Of a DNA stretch of 64,000 nucleotides, positions 18,231 to 26,951 are shown piece after piece. The notes beneath the pieces are model-generated. The model saw only the letters and a program-made list of their open reading frames with translations, did not search any database and had not been told where the DNA came from. The stretch lies in assembly GCF_023920705.1 (NCBI RefSeq), contig NZ_CP094657.1, forward strand, positions 1,550,001 to 1,614,000, in the 5' to 3' direction. Numbering within the stretch: the stretch's first letter is position 1; every line of letters begins with the position of its first letter. The position numbers and the translations under genes are program-made. This stretch comes from Acinetobacter sp. XS-4 (GTDB taxonomy: Bacteria > Pseudomonadota > Gammaproteobacteria > Pseudomonadales > Moraxellaceae).

Positions 18231-18276
18231 CTGCACTAACTTTATACAGTTTTAAAATTACAGTTAAGTGGTGCAG
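18231..18276. repeat. Inverted repeat between the oxidoreductase gene and moaA
   Basis: CTGCAC (18231-18236) pairs with GTGCAG (18271-18276), and inner TAAC can pair with GTTA. There is no T run after it, so it may be an operator or leader structure for moaA rather than a terminator. Confidence 0.35.
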
Positions 18277-18433
18277 CCAAAAGTCTATTAGAAAACCTAA
18301 GAAGTTATGGATGATAAATAGAATTGGAACAAATTTTGCATAAAGATCAGAGCACTATTGAAGAGCAATTTTCTATTTTAATTGCCCATAAAAAGTGCCA
18401 GCAATATTTGAACTGTTCTCGACACGAGTGCAA

Positions 18434-19468
18434 ATGATGAAACAATATCACTCTGAAACTGCGCCAATGCTTCTGCAAGATCAATATGGGCGCATCAAGC
18501 GTAAGTTACGTATTTCGGTAACCGATCGCTGTAATTTTAAGTGTGTATATTGCATGCCTGAGCACCCTGAATGGTTAAATAAACAAGACTTGCTTAGTTT
18601 TGAGGCACTTTTTCAATTTTGCCGTTTTATGGTGCAACATGGTGTTGAAAGTATTCGTATTACGGGTGGTGAACCATTAATGCGTCAAGGCATTGTTCAT
18701 TTTGTTCGTGATTTGCAAGCCTTAAAAGCATTAGGTTTAAAACGCATTTCAATGACCACCAATGGACATTATCTTGCCAAATACGCTCAGCAATTAAAAG
18801 ATGCTGGGTTAGATGACCTAAATATTAGTTTAGATAGTCTTGATCCGATTCAATTCAAAGAACTTACCAAGAAAAAATTAGAACCAGTTCTTGGGGGTAT
18901 TCAAGCTGCGAAAGATGCAGGACTACCTTTTAAGATAAACTGTGTGTTAATGAAAGACAAAAATGACGATCAAATCTTACCCATGGTGAGATGGTCAATC
19001 GCCAACCACATTCCGCTACGTTTTATTGAATTTATGCCACTTGATGGTGATGCACTCTGGTCAAATAAAGATGTGGTGAGTGAAGCTGAAATTTTACAGG
19101 CGTTGCAACAACATTATTCGGTACAGGTTGTTGAGCAACAACATGAGCCAGCGCGCCAATATTTGCTTAATAATAGCTATGCTCTCGGCATTATTTCTAC
19201 CATTACTCATTCATTTTGCCACCAATGTGACCGCATACGACTAACGGCGCAAGGTGAGCTTTATAACTGTCTCTTTGCCCCGCAGGGTTTAAATATTAAG
19301 CCGCAGCTTCAAGCATTATCACGCGCACAGAACTCAACCGATCATGTGCTGTATAGTCAGCAATTGAAAGATCAGGTTATGCCGTATATCTGGAATAAAG
19401 CCAAAGGCTTTCATGCCTTACAACATCAACAAACCCGTAAAATCAGTATGCATATGCTTGGGGGATAA
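18434..19468 (+). CDS. moaA: MoaA, GTP 3',8-cyclase
   Basis: A radical SAM enzyme of 344 residues that opens Moco synthesis by converting GTP to 3',8-cyclo-GTP. The SAM cluster motif CNFKCVYC is at about residues 33-40. The second cluster is bound by the C-terminal CHQC and C in LYNCLFAP, and the chain ends in the conserved GG. The start is uncertain: an upstream GTG at 18395 is in frame, but paired ATGs at 18434 and 18437 fit family length better. Heads the moaA-D-E-CB-moeA run, with moaD directly abutting. Confidence 0.92.
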   Translation: MMKQYHSETAPMLLQDQYGRIKRKLRISVTDRCNFKCVYCMPEHPEWLNKQDLLSFEALFQFCRFMVQHGVESIRITGGEPLMRQGIVHFVRDLQALKALGLKRISMTTNGHYLAKYAQQLKDAGLDDLNISLDSLDPIQFKELTKKKLEPVLGGIQAAKDAGLPFKINCVLMKDKNDDQILPMVRWSIANHIPLRFIEFMPLDGDALWSNKDVVSEAEILQALQQHYSVQVVEQQHEPARQYLLNNSYALGIISTITHSFCHQCDRIRLTAQGELYNCLFAPQGLNIKPQLQALSRAQNSTDHVLYSQQLKDQVMPYIWNKAKGFHALQHQQTRKISMHMLGG

Positions 19469-19723
19469 ATGCAGCAATCTATCCAAATTAAAATCGAATC
19501 ATTTGGTGCAATTGAAAAATTGCTTCCTCAGAATCTTTCGTTAGTTTGTCTCAACCCTATTTTAGTTAAAGATGTCTTAGATGAAATTGTTTCGTTGCAT
19601 CCAGAATGTACACAGGCTATGGAAAAGTGTGCATGTGCTATTGGCGATAATGTCATAACGAGGCAATCTGCCTTAAGCCAGCCATGTACTTTGGTTTTAT
19701 TATCACCAGTTGCAGGAGGATAA
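19469..19723 (+). CDS. moaD: MoaD, molybdopterin synthase sulphur carrier
   Basis: An 84-residue ubiquitin-like protein ending in the diagnostic C-terminal Gly-Gly (SPVAGG) that is adenylylated and converted to a thiocarboxylate. It donates sulphur to cyclic pyranopterin monophosphate within molybdopterin synthase. It begins directly after the moaA stop and sits 3 bases before moaE, its partner subunit. No moeB adenylyltransferase is in the window. Confidence 0.88.
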   Translation: MQQSIQIKIESFGAIEKLLPQNLSLVCLNPILVKDVLDEIVSLHPECTQAMEKCACAIGDNVITRQSALSQPCTLVLLSPVAGG

Positions 19724-19726
19724 GCC

Positions 19727-20212
19727 ATGCGAGATTTTGCACGTATACAAGAGCAGGCTTTAAGCCTAGATAGCTTTGATCCTATTGAATCATTTCCTGA
19801 ATGCGGTGGAATCGATATTTTTATGGGAACGGTTCGCAATCATCATGAAGGTAAGGCTGTTCAGGCGCTAAAATATACCTCGTATAAACCGCTTTCTGAA
19901 AAAATGATACGTGAAATTGAACTGGAAATTGAGAAAAAGTATCAGGTATCTTATGTGCGGGTGGTTCATCGGATTGGATATCTAGATGTTGGCGAAACAG
20001 CAATCATTGCAATTGCTTATGCAGCCCATCGCCGTGAAGCTTTTCAAGCATGCGAAGAAGCGGTTGAGCGGGTAAAACATGAAGTGCCTGTTTTCAAAGA
20101 GGAGTTCTTTACAGATGGTACAAGTCACTATGTAGAAGGTTGCTGTATTCGTAAGGATGCACCGCAAGAACATAAGCATCACCATCATGCCGGCCATGAA
20201 CACTCACACTGA
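19727..20212 (+). CDS. moaE: MoaE, molybdopterin synthase catalytic subunit
   Basis: A 161-residue MoaE that forms molybdopterin synthase with MoaD. Family motifs are clear: IFMGTVRNHHEGKAVQALKYTSY near residues 30-52 and VRVVHRIGYLDVGE near 77-90, with a catalytic-type Lys in the VERVKHEVPVFKEE segment. The C-terminus carries an unusual His-rich tail (about residues 146-161, eight His), absent from typical MoaE, which may bind metal. An AGGAGG-like site overlaps the moaD end. Confidence 0.92.
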   Translation: MRDFARIQEQALSLDSFDPIESFPECGGIDIFMGTVRNHHEGKAVQALKYTSYKPLSEKMIREIELEIEKKYQVSYVRVVHRIGYLDVGETAIIAIAYAAHRREAFQACEEAVERVKHEVPVFKEEFFTDGTSHYVEGCCIRKDAPQEHKHHHHAGHEHSH

Positions 20213-20235
20213 AATAAGCAAGACTAGGATAAATA

Positions 20236-21159
20236 ATGAAAAACGTAGGAATGAAGCCGGAAAGTTATCGTGTTGCTGAAGCGCAAGCAATTTTATATGC
20301 ACCACCACACTGTATTGAGTTATTAAGACAAGGAAATACTGAAAAAGGGGATGCATTAAAAACCGCACGTGTTGCAGGAATTTTGGCAGCAAAACGAACT
20401 GATGAGCTGATTCCTTTGTGTCATCCACTGCCGATTTATCGTGCAGATGTTGAATATGAATTAGAACATGATTTTGTAAAGATTATTACCGTGGTCGAAA
20501 CCATTGGTCCAACTGGCGTAGAAATGGAAGCCTTAACGGCTGCAAGTCTTGCAGGGTTAACCATTTATGACATGTTAAAACCGCATTGTGAACCAGAAGA
20601 GCTCTGGATGGATCAATGTAAATTGCTTAAGAAAAAAGGTGGAAAATCACACTTTAAGCGAGTTCTTCGTCAGCCTGTTTCGGCGGCTGTTATTGTGCTG
20701 TCCGATACCGTAGCTGCTGGTAGAAAGCCAGATACTGCTGGAAAATCTGTGGTTGAAACTTTAACCGAGGCAGGATTCGATCCGATTCACTACCAGATTT
20801 TGCCAGATGAAGCGGATACTTTAAAAAACTTAGTGCTTGAGTTGAGCAAATCATATGCTTGCATTATGACCGTCGGCGGTACTGGAATTGGTAAGCGTGA
20901 TATTACGGTTGATACGCTAGAGCCACTTCTTGAGCGTAAGCTAGATGGTTTAATGGAAGCTGCGCGTTCATTTGGGCAAAAACGCACGCCATATGCTGCA
21001 ATGTCGCGTGGAGTAGCTGGTTTTATCGACCGTTCTCTAGTGGTGACTTTACCGGGAAGCCGTGGTGGAGCAAGTGAATCAATGGCTGCTATTTTACCTG
21101 CATTAGTCCATATTTTTGATGTTTGCCGTGATTTACCACATCCGGGAGGCTATGAATAA
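20236..21159 (+). CDS. Bifunctional MoaC-MogA/MoaB fusion
   Basis: A 307-residue fusion of two Moco enzymes. Residues 1 to about 150 are MoaC (LIPLCHPLPI and the ETIGPTGVEMEALTAAS motif), which makes cyclic pyranopterin monophosphate. From about residue 153 a MogA/MoaB-type domain follows (VIVLSDTVAAGRKPDTAGKSV, TVGGTGIGKRDITVDTLEP, TLPGSRGGASESM), which adenylylates molybdopterin. MoaC is N-terminal, so the order is moaC-mogA. Its TAA stop and the moeA ATG share one base. Confidence 0.9.
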   Translation: MKNVGMKPESYRVAEAQAILYAPPHCIELLRQGNTEKGDALKTARVAGILAAKRTDELIPLCHPLPIYRADVEYELEHDFVKIITVVETIGPTGVEMEALTAASLAGLTIYDMLKPHCEPEELWMDQCKLLKKKGGKSHFKRVLRQPVSAAVIVLSDTVAAGRKPDTAGKSVVETLTEAGFDPIHYQILPDEADTLKNLVLELSKSYACIMTVGGTGIGKRDITVDTLEPLLERKLDGLMEAARSFGQKRTPYAAMSRGVAGFIDRSLVVTLPGSRGGASESMAAILPALVHIFDVCRDLPHPGGYE

Positions 21160-22394
21160 TGTCAGGTTGTGGTACAGAACGTGGATTAATCAGTGTAGAT
21201 GAAGCAATTGCGCTGATTAGTAATAGACCTAAAAAGTTAGGCTCAATTCAGCAAATTTTACAAAATAGCCTAAGTAGATATCTTGCTAAAGAAATCTACT
21301 CAGAAATTAATTTGCCAAGTTTTTCTCAAAGTGCTGTAGATGGTTACGCGCTTTGTAGTCATGCACAAGATTTAAATAATCAAAAATTTCAGGTTACTGG
21401 CGAGATTCGTGCTGGAAGCGAGAGTCATGACATTCTGAGTGAGGGTCAGGCAGTTCGTATATTTACTGGTGGCAAAATTCCTGAAGGCACAACGCATGTT
21501 GCGAGGCAAGAAATAGTAGAGGTCGTTTCAGCACAAGAAATTTCGTTAACTGAACATATTCGCCCTCAAGCTGATATTCGTTTTACGGGCGAAGAAATCC
21601 AGAACGGACAACTACTTGCCCAAGTTGGACAGTTTCTAAATATTGGAAGTTTAGCCGCCTTAAGTATGGCAGGTGTACAAACGGTTGACGTTTATCGTGC
21701 ACCTAAAGTCGCTGTTTTAGTCACGGGTGATGAAGTTGCCGAAAAAGCAGAAGATCTTGCAGAAGGCAAAATCTTTGATGCAAATGGTCCATTACTAAAA
21801 GCATGGTTTGAAGATTATGGCTTAGAGGTTGAACTCATTCATGTGGCAGATGAGGCAGAGCAAGTCACGTATTACTTTAATCAGTTAAAAGATAGTCATG
21901 ATGTCATCATAACCACAGGTGGAGTGTCAGTAGGTGATTATGACTTTGTTCGACCATGTGCTTTTGAGGCTGGCTTTGAACAGGTCTTTTGGAAAGTAAA
22001 ACAAAAGCCGGGTAAGCCACTCTTTTTTGCTGAATATTCTCACACCGAAAAAGATCATCGTTGTTATTTGTTGGGGTTACCGGGTAATCCGGCTGCGGTC
22101 TATGTATCAATGCAAGTTTACGGGAAAGCATTGCTCGACACTTTGCAGGGAAATCAAACAGGGCCAGAATGGTTTAGTGCAATTTTAGATCATGATTTAA
22201 AAGAAGATGCGCGTGAACGTTTTCTACGAATGCATGCTTATTTTGACAATGGACAACTTAAAGTTAAAAGTCTGGCAAAACAGCAATCACACATGCTCAG
22301 TAATTTAATGCAGGCCAATTGTCTGGTGCGAATTCCAGCAATTGTGAAACTAGAAGCAGACCATATATTGAAGGGTGTATTCATTTCAAATTAA
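21159..22394 (+). CDS. moeA: MoeA, molybdopterin molybdotransferase
   Basis: A 411-residue MoeA that inserts molybdate into adenylylated molybdopterin. Visible motifs are SAVDGYAL near residue 60, TGGKIPEGTTHVARQE near 110, VTGDEV near 187, and the MPT-binding TTGGVSVGDYDFVRP near 250 with KPGKPLFFA and LPGNPAAV after it. It overlaps the preceding fusion gene by one base, so translational coupling is likely. Last gene of the Moco operon. Confidence 0.93.
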   Translation: MSGCGTERGLISVDEAIALISNRPKKLGSIQQILQNSLSRYLAKEIYSEINLPSFSQSAVDGYALCSHAQDLNNQKFQVTGEIRAGSESHDILSEGQAVRIFTGGKIPEGTTHVARQEIVEVVSAQEISLTEHIRPQADIRFTGEEIQNGQLLAQVGQFLNIGSLAALSMAGVQTVDVYRAPKVAVLVTGDEVAEKAEDLAEGKIFDANGPLLKAWFEDYGLEVELIHVADEAEQVTYYFNQLKDSHDVIITTGGVSVGDYDFVRPCAFEAGFEQVFWKVKQKPGKPLFFAEYSHTEKDHRCYLLGLPGNPAAVYVSMQVYGKALLDTLQGNQTGPEWFSAILDHDLKEDARERFLRMHAYFDNGQLKVKSLAKQQSHMLSNLMQANCLVRIPAIVKLEADHILKGVFISN

Positions 22395-22410
22395 TGATGA
22401 GAAATGATAG

Positions 22411-22446
22411 ATATAACTCACTATACAATTGGGTGAGTTATATTTG
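22411..22446 (+). terminator. Putative terminator after moeA
   Basis: An 11-bp inverted repeat (22411-22421 with 22433-22443, ATATAACTCAC/GTGAGTTATAT) lies 16 bases after the moeA stop. The T run is short, so termination may be partial. Confidence 0.5.
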
Positions 22447-22610
22447 TTAAGTGAATTTATATAATAACTTTCTTTTTTTTATAATAAAAATTCTTTTATA
22501 AGATTGATAAGAAGTTATTTTTATAATGAATCTTGCATAAATCGTGTTAAGTGGTTTAGGGTATAAACAATAGGGCCGTTAGGCTAGGAAATATCGAGGA
22601 ACGCATAAAG

Positions 22611-23093
22611 ATGAAATGGGATGACATCGGTGATCAACCTTGTTCGGTTGCTCGTATGCTATCAGTGATTGGCGATCGATGGACGATGCTAATATTACGT
22701 AATGCTTTTATGGGAATACGCCGTTTTGACGATTTTCAAAAATCATTAGGCGTAACTCGTCATGTCCTTTCAGATCGTTTAAAGCGTTTGGTTGAATATG
22801 AAATTTTAGCCAAAGCTCCTTATTTTGATCGTCAAGAACGCTTTGAATATCGACTTACTGATAAGGGGTTTGAACTTTATCCGATTATTTTGTCTATGGC
22901 GAATTGGGCAGATAAATGGATGGATCAAGGTTTAGGTAAACCTTTAGAGTATCGTCATAAAACTTGTGGCCATAAATTTGAGCCAGTCATGGTATGTTCG
23001 GTTTGCCGTGAACCTTTACATGCAAAACAAGTTCAAGTTTCAGCTGGGCCAGGTTATTTTGCATATATTGAACAAAAACAGAAACAAGCTTAA
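22611..23093 (+). CDS. HxlR-family transcriptional regulator with C-terminal zinc-like motif
   Basis: A 160-residue HxlR/MarR-like winged-helix protein (CSVARMLSVIGDRWTMLILR, then GVTRHVLSDRLKRLVE) starting with its conserved N-terminal Cys region. After the domain (to about 115) is a tail with CGHKF and CSVCREPL, a possible four-Cys metal site sometimes seen in this subfamily. No obvious target is adjacent: moeA lies upstream and a MocR gene converges from downstream. Ligand unknown. Confidence 0.82.
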   Translation: MKWDDIGDQPCSVARMLSVIGDRWTMLILRNAFMGIRRFDDFQKSLGVTRHVLSDRLKRLVEYEILAKAPYFDRQERFEYRLTDKGFELYPIILSMANWADKWMDQGLGKPLEYRHKTCGHKFEPVMVCSVCREPLHAKQVQVSAGPGYFAYIEQKQKQA

Positions 23094-23109
23094 TTTTCCT
23101 TGTTACCCA

Positions 23110-24501
23110 TTATGAAGACTCTGGTTGAATTGCATCAGCTAGAGTCTTATAAATGTAATCATGATTTGACTGTGTCACATTAAAACGTATGAATTGACCA
23201 GCATTGGAGGCTTGGCTAAATGCATTGCCTGGTGCAAGAATAACTTGATGGTTAATACAATATTTCGCAATTTTTGAAGCTTCAACACCCTCTGGTAAAT
23301 GACACCAAACAAAAATTCCCGCTTGAGGCTTAATCCATGGCTTTATGCCCAAAGGTTCTAGTTTGGTAATGGTGTCGTGCATCGCTTTTGTTAAACGAAC
23401 TTTTAGTAATTCTATATGTTTACGATAAGATCCATCAGTTAAAGCACTTAATAAAACTTCAGCAGACACGCCATTGTGAGAAAAGCTTGTGGCAATTTTT
23501 AGGTCAGTGAGCTGATCAATCCATTCTGGTTTCGCAATAATATAACCACAGCGAATAGATGCTGATAACGTTTTAGAAAAACTTCCAATAAAAATTACAC
23601 GTGAAAGATTATCCAACGCAGCAAGCCGAGGAGCAGCGTTATATTCAAAATCTGAAAAAATATCATCTTCAACGACAATCAAATTAGATTGCTCAATAAG
23701 CTTTAATAATTGATGTGCCGTAGAAAGAGAAAGTACTGCTCCAGTTGGATTGTGAATTCCTGAGTTGGTGATATAAAGACGTGGATTATAAGTCTCAATT
23801 GCTTCTTTAAATGCCTCTAAGTCAGGGCCTGTTGGGGTGTAGGGAATACCAATAACTTTGACTTGATGGACTTTAAGTAATGCATGAAAGTTGAAATAAC
23901 AAGGATCATCAATCAAAATGACATCATCGGGCTTTAGTAAAAATCGGCAAACCAAATCAATCGCTTGAGTTCCCGAATCAGTTAAAAGTACTTGGTTCAG
24001 ATTCGCCTCAATACCTTTTGCTTGAGCACGCCTTGCCAGTAAATCGCGTAGAGCTGGTAATCCCAATGGTGTTGAATAACCCATTAAACAATCATCAGGG
24101 CTTTTCGCGGCCGTCCTTAAAGCTTTACGAATACTGTCTAATGGCATCCAGTCATCAGGTAGCCAACCGCAACCGGGCTTAAAAACATCTGCTTTAGCTT
24201 CCAAAGATTGACGTGAAATCCATAATGGATCGACTGAACGATCTAATTTAGGGCCTAATTCACTTAAAGAAAGAGGCGCGAGCGGGCCAACAATATAAAA
24301 ACCAGATCCAGTTCTTGATTCGATCTTGCCTAAAGCAATTAATCTTTCATACGCTTCAACAACCGTTGAGACTGAAAAACCAAGATCATTTGCTAACTTA
24401 CGAACAGAAGGCAAGCGTGCCCCCGGCAATAAAGATCGATTTTTTATTTGTTGTTCAATCTCTGAAATGACAATTTCAATTTTTGTTTTGTTCTGGTTCA
24501 C
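23110..24501 (-). CDS. MocR/PdxR-family regulator (GntR HTH fused to aminotransferase fold)
   Basis: A 463-residue chimera. An N-terminal GntR winged helix spans about residues 5-72 (LPSVRKLANDLGFSVSTVVEAYERL), followed by a fold-type I aminotransferase domain with TDSGTQAIDLVC, VEDDIFSDF and the PLP lysine in GSFSKTLSASIRCGY. Such proteins use PLP or PLP-amine adducts as signals. It is divergent from an EamA exporter, its probable target, and the 123-base gap contains repeated GTACTG elements. Confidence 0.88.
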   Translation of the reverse strand: MNQNKTKIEIVISEIEQQIKNRSLLPGARLPSVRKLANDLGFSVSTVVEAYERLIALGKIESRTGSGFYIVGPLAPLSLSELGPKLDRSVDPLWISRQSLEAKADVFKPGCGWLPDDWMPLDSIRKALRTAAKSPDDCLMGYSTPLGLPALRDLLARRAQAKGIEANLNQVLLTDSGTQAIDLVCRFLLKPDDVILIDDPCYFNFHALLKVHQVKVIGIPYTPTGPDLEAFKEAIETYNPRLYITNSGIHNPTGAVLSLSTAHQLLKLIEQSNLIVVEDDIFSDFEYNAAPRLAALDNLSRVIFIGSFSKTLSASIRCGYIIAKPEWIDQLTDLKIATSFSHNGVSAEVLLSALTDGSYRKHIELLKVRLTKAMHDTITKLEPLGIKPWIKPQAGIFVWCHLPEGVEASKIAKYCINHQVILAPGNAFSQASNAGQFIRFNVTQSNHDYIYKTLADAIQPESS

Positions 24502-24519
24502 GGGCTTAAAATCTCAACT

Positions 24520-24561
24520 GTACTGGCTGTTAATACATAACAGTTCTTTTAAATTGTACTG
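24520..24561. promoter_or_regulatory. GTACTG direct repeats, candidate MocR operator
   Basis: CTGTACTGG (core 24520-24525) recurs as TTGTACTGC (core 24556-24561), 36 bases apart in the same orientation. MocR-type regulators commonly bind spaced direct repeats between divergent genes. Binding is inferred. Confidence 0.4.
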
Positions 24562-24598
24562 CTTTGTATCTGGTTTTATCACCTTAGCACAGCTTAAA

Positions 24599-24620
24599 TT
24601 CTCCGTATAGTGACGGAGAA
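24599..24620. repeat. Palindrome overlapping the EamA ribosome site
   Basis: TTCTCCGT (24599-24606) and ACGGAGAA (24613-24620) form a perfect 8-bp inverted repeat with a 6-base spacer. The right arm contains the GGAG ribosome site of the exporter gene, so folding of the RNA would hide it. Confidence 0.5.
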
Positions 24621-24624
24621 AATT

Positions 24625-25488
24625 ATGAATAGGTTTATGAATGGCTGGGTGAATGGTTTTATTGGCGTGGCTATTTTTGCAGGGTCACTACCAGCAACAC
24701 GTGTAGCGGTAATGGGGTTTGAACCCGGTTTTTTAACAGCAGCACGAGCTGCGATAGCTGGTATTTTAGGGCTTATTCTTATATTGGTTTTAAAACAAAA
24801 AAAGCCAGCCAAACAAGATTGGTGGCCTCTAGCCATTGTTGCTTTAGGGGTTGTGATCGGTTTTCCGTTGTTTACAGCACTTGCTCTACAGCACATGAAT
24901 GCAGCTCATTCAATTGTCTTTGTTAGTCTTTTGCCACTTGCAACTGCAATATTTGCTGTACTCAGAGGTGGAGAAAAACCTAATCAATTTTTCTGGATAT
25001 TTGCAGTTTTGGGAAGTGCTGTTGTTTTCGCCTATATGTTCTTCCTTTCTGGTGATACATCACTTGGAATAGGGGACTTTTATATGTTGATGGCAATTAT
25101 TTTTTGTGGCTTTGGCTACGCAGAAGGTGGCGTACTTTCAAGAAAAATAGGCGGGTGGCAAGTCATTTGTTGGGCACTTATTTTGTCATTACCTTTTATG
25201 TTGTTACTTACTATTTTCTATATGCCAGCTTCATTCCAGAGTGTGTCTACATCAGCTCTAGTCGGTCTTATTTATGTGTCTTTGTTTAGTATGCTCATTG
25301 GCTTTTTCTTTTGGTACAAAGGACTGGCACAAGGCGGTATTGCTGCCATAAGCCAACTACAACTTTTACAGCCTTTAATGGGGCTTGCTATTGCAGCGGC
25401 TTTATTACACGAACATGTGAGCTGGTCAATGTTAGTGGTCACAGCAGCAACTATTTTATGTGTCGCTGCTGCTAAAAAGTTTACTTAA
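24625..25488 (+). CDS. EamA/DMT-family inner-membrane transporter
   Basis: A 287-residue protein with about ten hydrophobic helices arranged as two EamA repeats, typical of drug/metabolite exporters such as RhaT/YdcZ relatives. The start ATG at 24625 follows GGAG by 7 bases; an in-frame GTG 15 bases earlier has no site. It is transcribed divergently from the MocR regulator. Substrate unknown; many MocR-linked EamA proteins are suspected amino-acid or amine exporters. Confidence 0.82.
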   Translation: MNRFMNGWVNGFIGVAIFAGSLPATRVAVMGFEPGFLTAARAAIAGILGLILILVLKQKKPAKQDWWPLAIVALGVVIGFPLFTALALQHMNAAHSIVFVSLLPLATAIFAVLRGGEKPNQFFWIFAVLGSAVVFAYMFFLSGDTSLGIGDFYMLMAIIFCGFGYAEGGVLSRKIGGWQVICWALILSLPFMLLLTIFYMPASFQSVSTSALVGLIYVSLFSMLIGFFFWYKGLAQGGIAAISQLQLLQPLMGLAIAAALLHEHVSWSMLVVTAATILCVAAAKKFT

Positions 25489-25490
25489 CT

Positions 25491-25802
25491 TTATAAACAA
25501 TTTGCTGGTTTAGGAACACCTGCCAAACGACTTAAATGACGGGCAACTAAACCAGTATTAAATTGTTGCTGTAAAACAGCGTTATTAATCTCTGGACTTA
25601 CCGTTTTCATTAAAAACTTAATGAGAGGGCGGGTTGCTGGAGAGTGCCCAAACTGTTGATAAAACTGACGCACAGCAGCTAAAACTTCGAAATGCCATTC
25701 GGTTAATTCAATATCAAGTGACTTGGCAAGCTCTTGTGCAACTTCAGGATTCCAGATTGTATAATCAACCAAATGACCATCTTGGTCTAATTCTAAATTC
25801 AT
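25491..25802 (-). CDS. tusE: TusE sulphurtransferase (DsrC family)
   Basis: A 103-residue DsrC/TusE protein. The family core ELTEWHFEVLAAVRQFYQQFGHSPATRPLIK is intact and the chain ends KPANCL, carrying the conserved penultimate Cys that accepts persulphide. TusE passes sulphur from TusBCD to MnmA for tRNA 2-thiouridine. Last gene of tusD-C-B-E, 18 bases after tusB. Confidence 0.9.
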   Translation of the reverse strand: MNLELDQDGHLVDYTIWNPEVAQELAKSLDIELTEWHFEVLAAVRQFYQQFGHSPATRPLIKFLMKTVSPEINNAVLQQQFNTGLVARHLSRLAGVPKPANCL

Positions 25803-25820
25803 GAAACCAGCCTAAATATA

Positions 25821-26105
25821 TTATTTAAAAGAAATACAGCGATTAAATGTTAAAACAAGATCTGCAAATTGATCATAGTCCAATACATTTATCTGAGCTA
25901 AAGTATCCGTATCGATTAAATCTTTTTCGATACTTAAGCATGAAACAGATTTAAACGGTTGAATCATTTCAGCTGAAAGCCGCGCAACAGAATCACCCAT
26001 AAAAATAATCTGGTCACCTTCTTGATAAAGGTTACCTAATTCATCAATAACATTTGCTGTATTGTGATAAGCAGATTGCACGAGATAAAGTGTTGATGGA
26101 TTCAT
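25821..26105 (-). CDS. tusB: TusB-like sulphur relay subunit (DsrH family)
   Basis: A 94-residue DsrH/TusB-type protein, beginning MNPSTLYLVQSAYHN. The start at 26105 is preferred over an in-frame ATG 24 bases earlier: AAGGTG lies about 9 bases before it, and the longer form would overlap tusC. It lies between tusC and tusE, as in the E. coli tusBCD order reversed. The family is weakly conserved, so context carries much of the call. Confidence 0.78.
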   Translation of the reverse strand: MNPSTLYLVQSAYHNTANVIDELGNLYQEGDQIIFMGDSVARLSAEMIQPFKSVSCLSIEKDLIDTDTLAQINVLDYDQFADLVLTFNRCISFK

Positions 26106-26122
26106 TAAAATTACACCTTCAT

Positions 26123-26473
26123 CTACCAATATAAGACATGGTCAAAAGACTGAATGAACTCATTATTCAACTGAATGAATTCGAGCTCTTGTTCTGTTTG
26201 CTGAACAAAAGGATTTTGCTGATTTTTGCTTTCAATAAGAATTGGGCTTAAGTCATAAAATTCAAAGCTTTCGACCATATTTGATGCGACTTTGAAAGCA
26301 TGATGAAGTTGGCTAAAGCTTAAGTCATTTTGTAAAAGACTAAGCGCAGCATCTTTCAATAATACTTTGACTGGTGAGCCAAAGGTTGCTAAAACCATAG
26401 TAGCAGAGAGGCTTTCATTGATTTGCAGACTGGTTAAGTTGGCTTGGCTTAAAATGACGAGTACAGATTTCAC
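26123..26473 (-). CDS. tusC: TusC-like sulphur relay subunit (DsrF family)
   Basis: A 116-residue DsrE/F-fold protein (KSVLVILSQANLTSLQINESLSA...) with no active-site Cys, as expected for TusC. With TusB and TusD it forms the TusBCD heterohexamer that relays sulphur from TusA to TusE. The gene lies 44 bases downstream of tusD. Confidence 0.78.
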   Translation of the reverse strand: MKSVLVILSQANLTSLQINESLSATMVLATFGSPVKVLLKDAALSLLQNDLSFSQLHHAFKVASNMVESFEFYDLSPILIESKNQQNPFVQQTEQELEFIQLNNEFIQSFDHVLYW

Positions 26474-26517
26474 ACAATATACCTTTTAAAAGCAACAATC
26501 TAAGCAAACAAAGTAAC

Positions 26518-26886
26518 TTAAAATTGAATAAGACGAGATGCTGACTGTACCGCATCAGCAAGTTCACCTAACCCGACCAGTTGAAAGTCTTTGGCAAGGT
26601 TGTGATGAGTAAGGTGATGGCGACTGGCATTTTCTGCATCGGTAATACCACGAGCGAGGGCAGCACTCACACATACAGGAAGTCGAATCGCAAGCTTTTG
26701 CCATTCATGCGTTAAATTACGCTGGTCGTCAGGAACCCATTGAAAATCATTAGCAACCTGCACGCCATCTTGGTAAAAGAATACACGAAAGTCTTCATTT
26801 TTACTTTTGAGTGCCTGAGCAAGTCCTAACGCATGCCAAGCATGAATGGAAGTAGGAGCAGAGGTAATTAGTAGTAATGTACTCAT
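26518..26886 (-). CDS. tusD: TusD-like sulphurtransferase (DsrE family)
   Basis: A 122-residue DsrE/TusD protein. The active-site Cys is in the LPVCVSAALARGI segment near residue 72, matching the position of E. coli TusD Cys78. It accepts persulphide from TusA. First gene of tusDCBE on the minus strand, divergent from the epimerase gene. A tusA gene is not in the window. Confidence 0.82.
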   Translation of the reverse strand: MSTLLLITSAPTSIHAWHALGLAQALKSKNEDFRVFFYQDGVQVANDFQWVPDDQRNLTHEWQKLAIRLPVCVSAALARGITDAENASRHHLTHHNLAKDFQLVGLGELADAVQSASRLIQF

Positions 26887-26951
26887 TGAGAATTCACTAT
26901 GGTCATACGTCTAAATGGGCGTAGATGCATTAAGAGAAAGGTAAGTATACA

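Noticed and set aside
24594..24896. 100-residue minus-strand frame in the EamA gene
   Set aside because: Antisense shadow of a clear transporter gene with no ribosome site.
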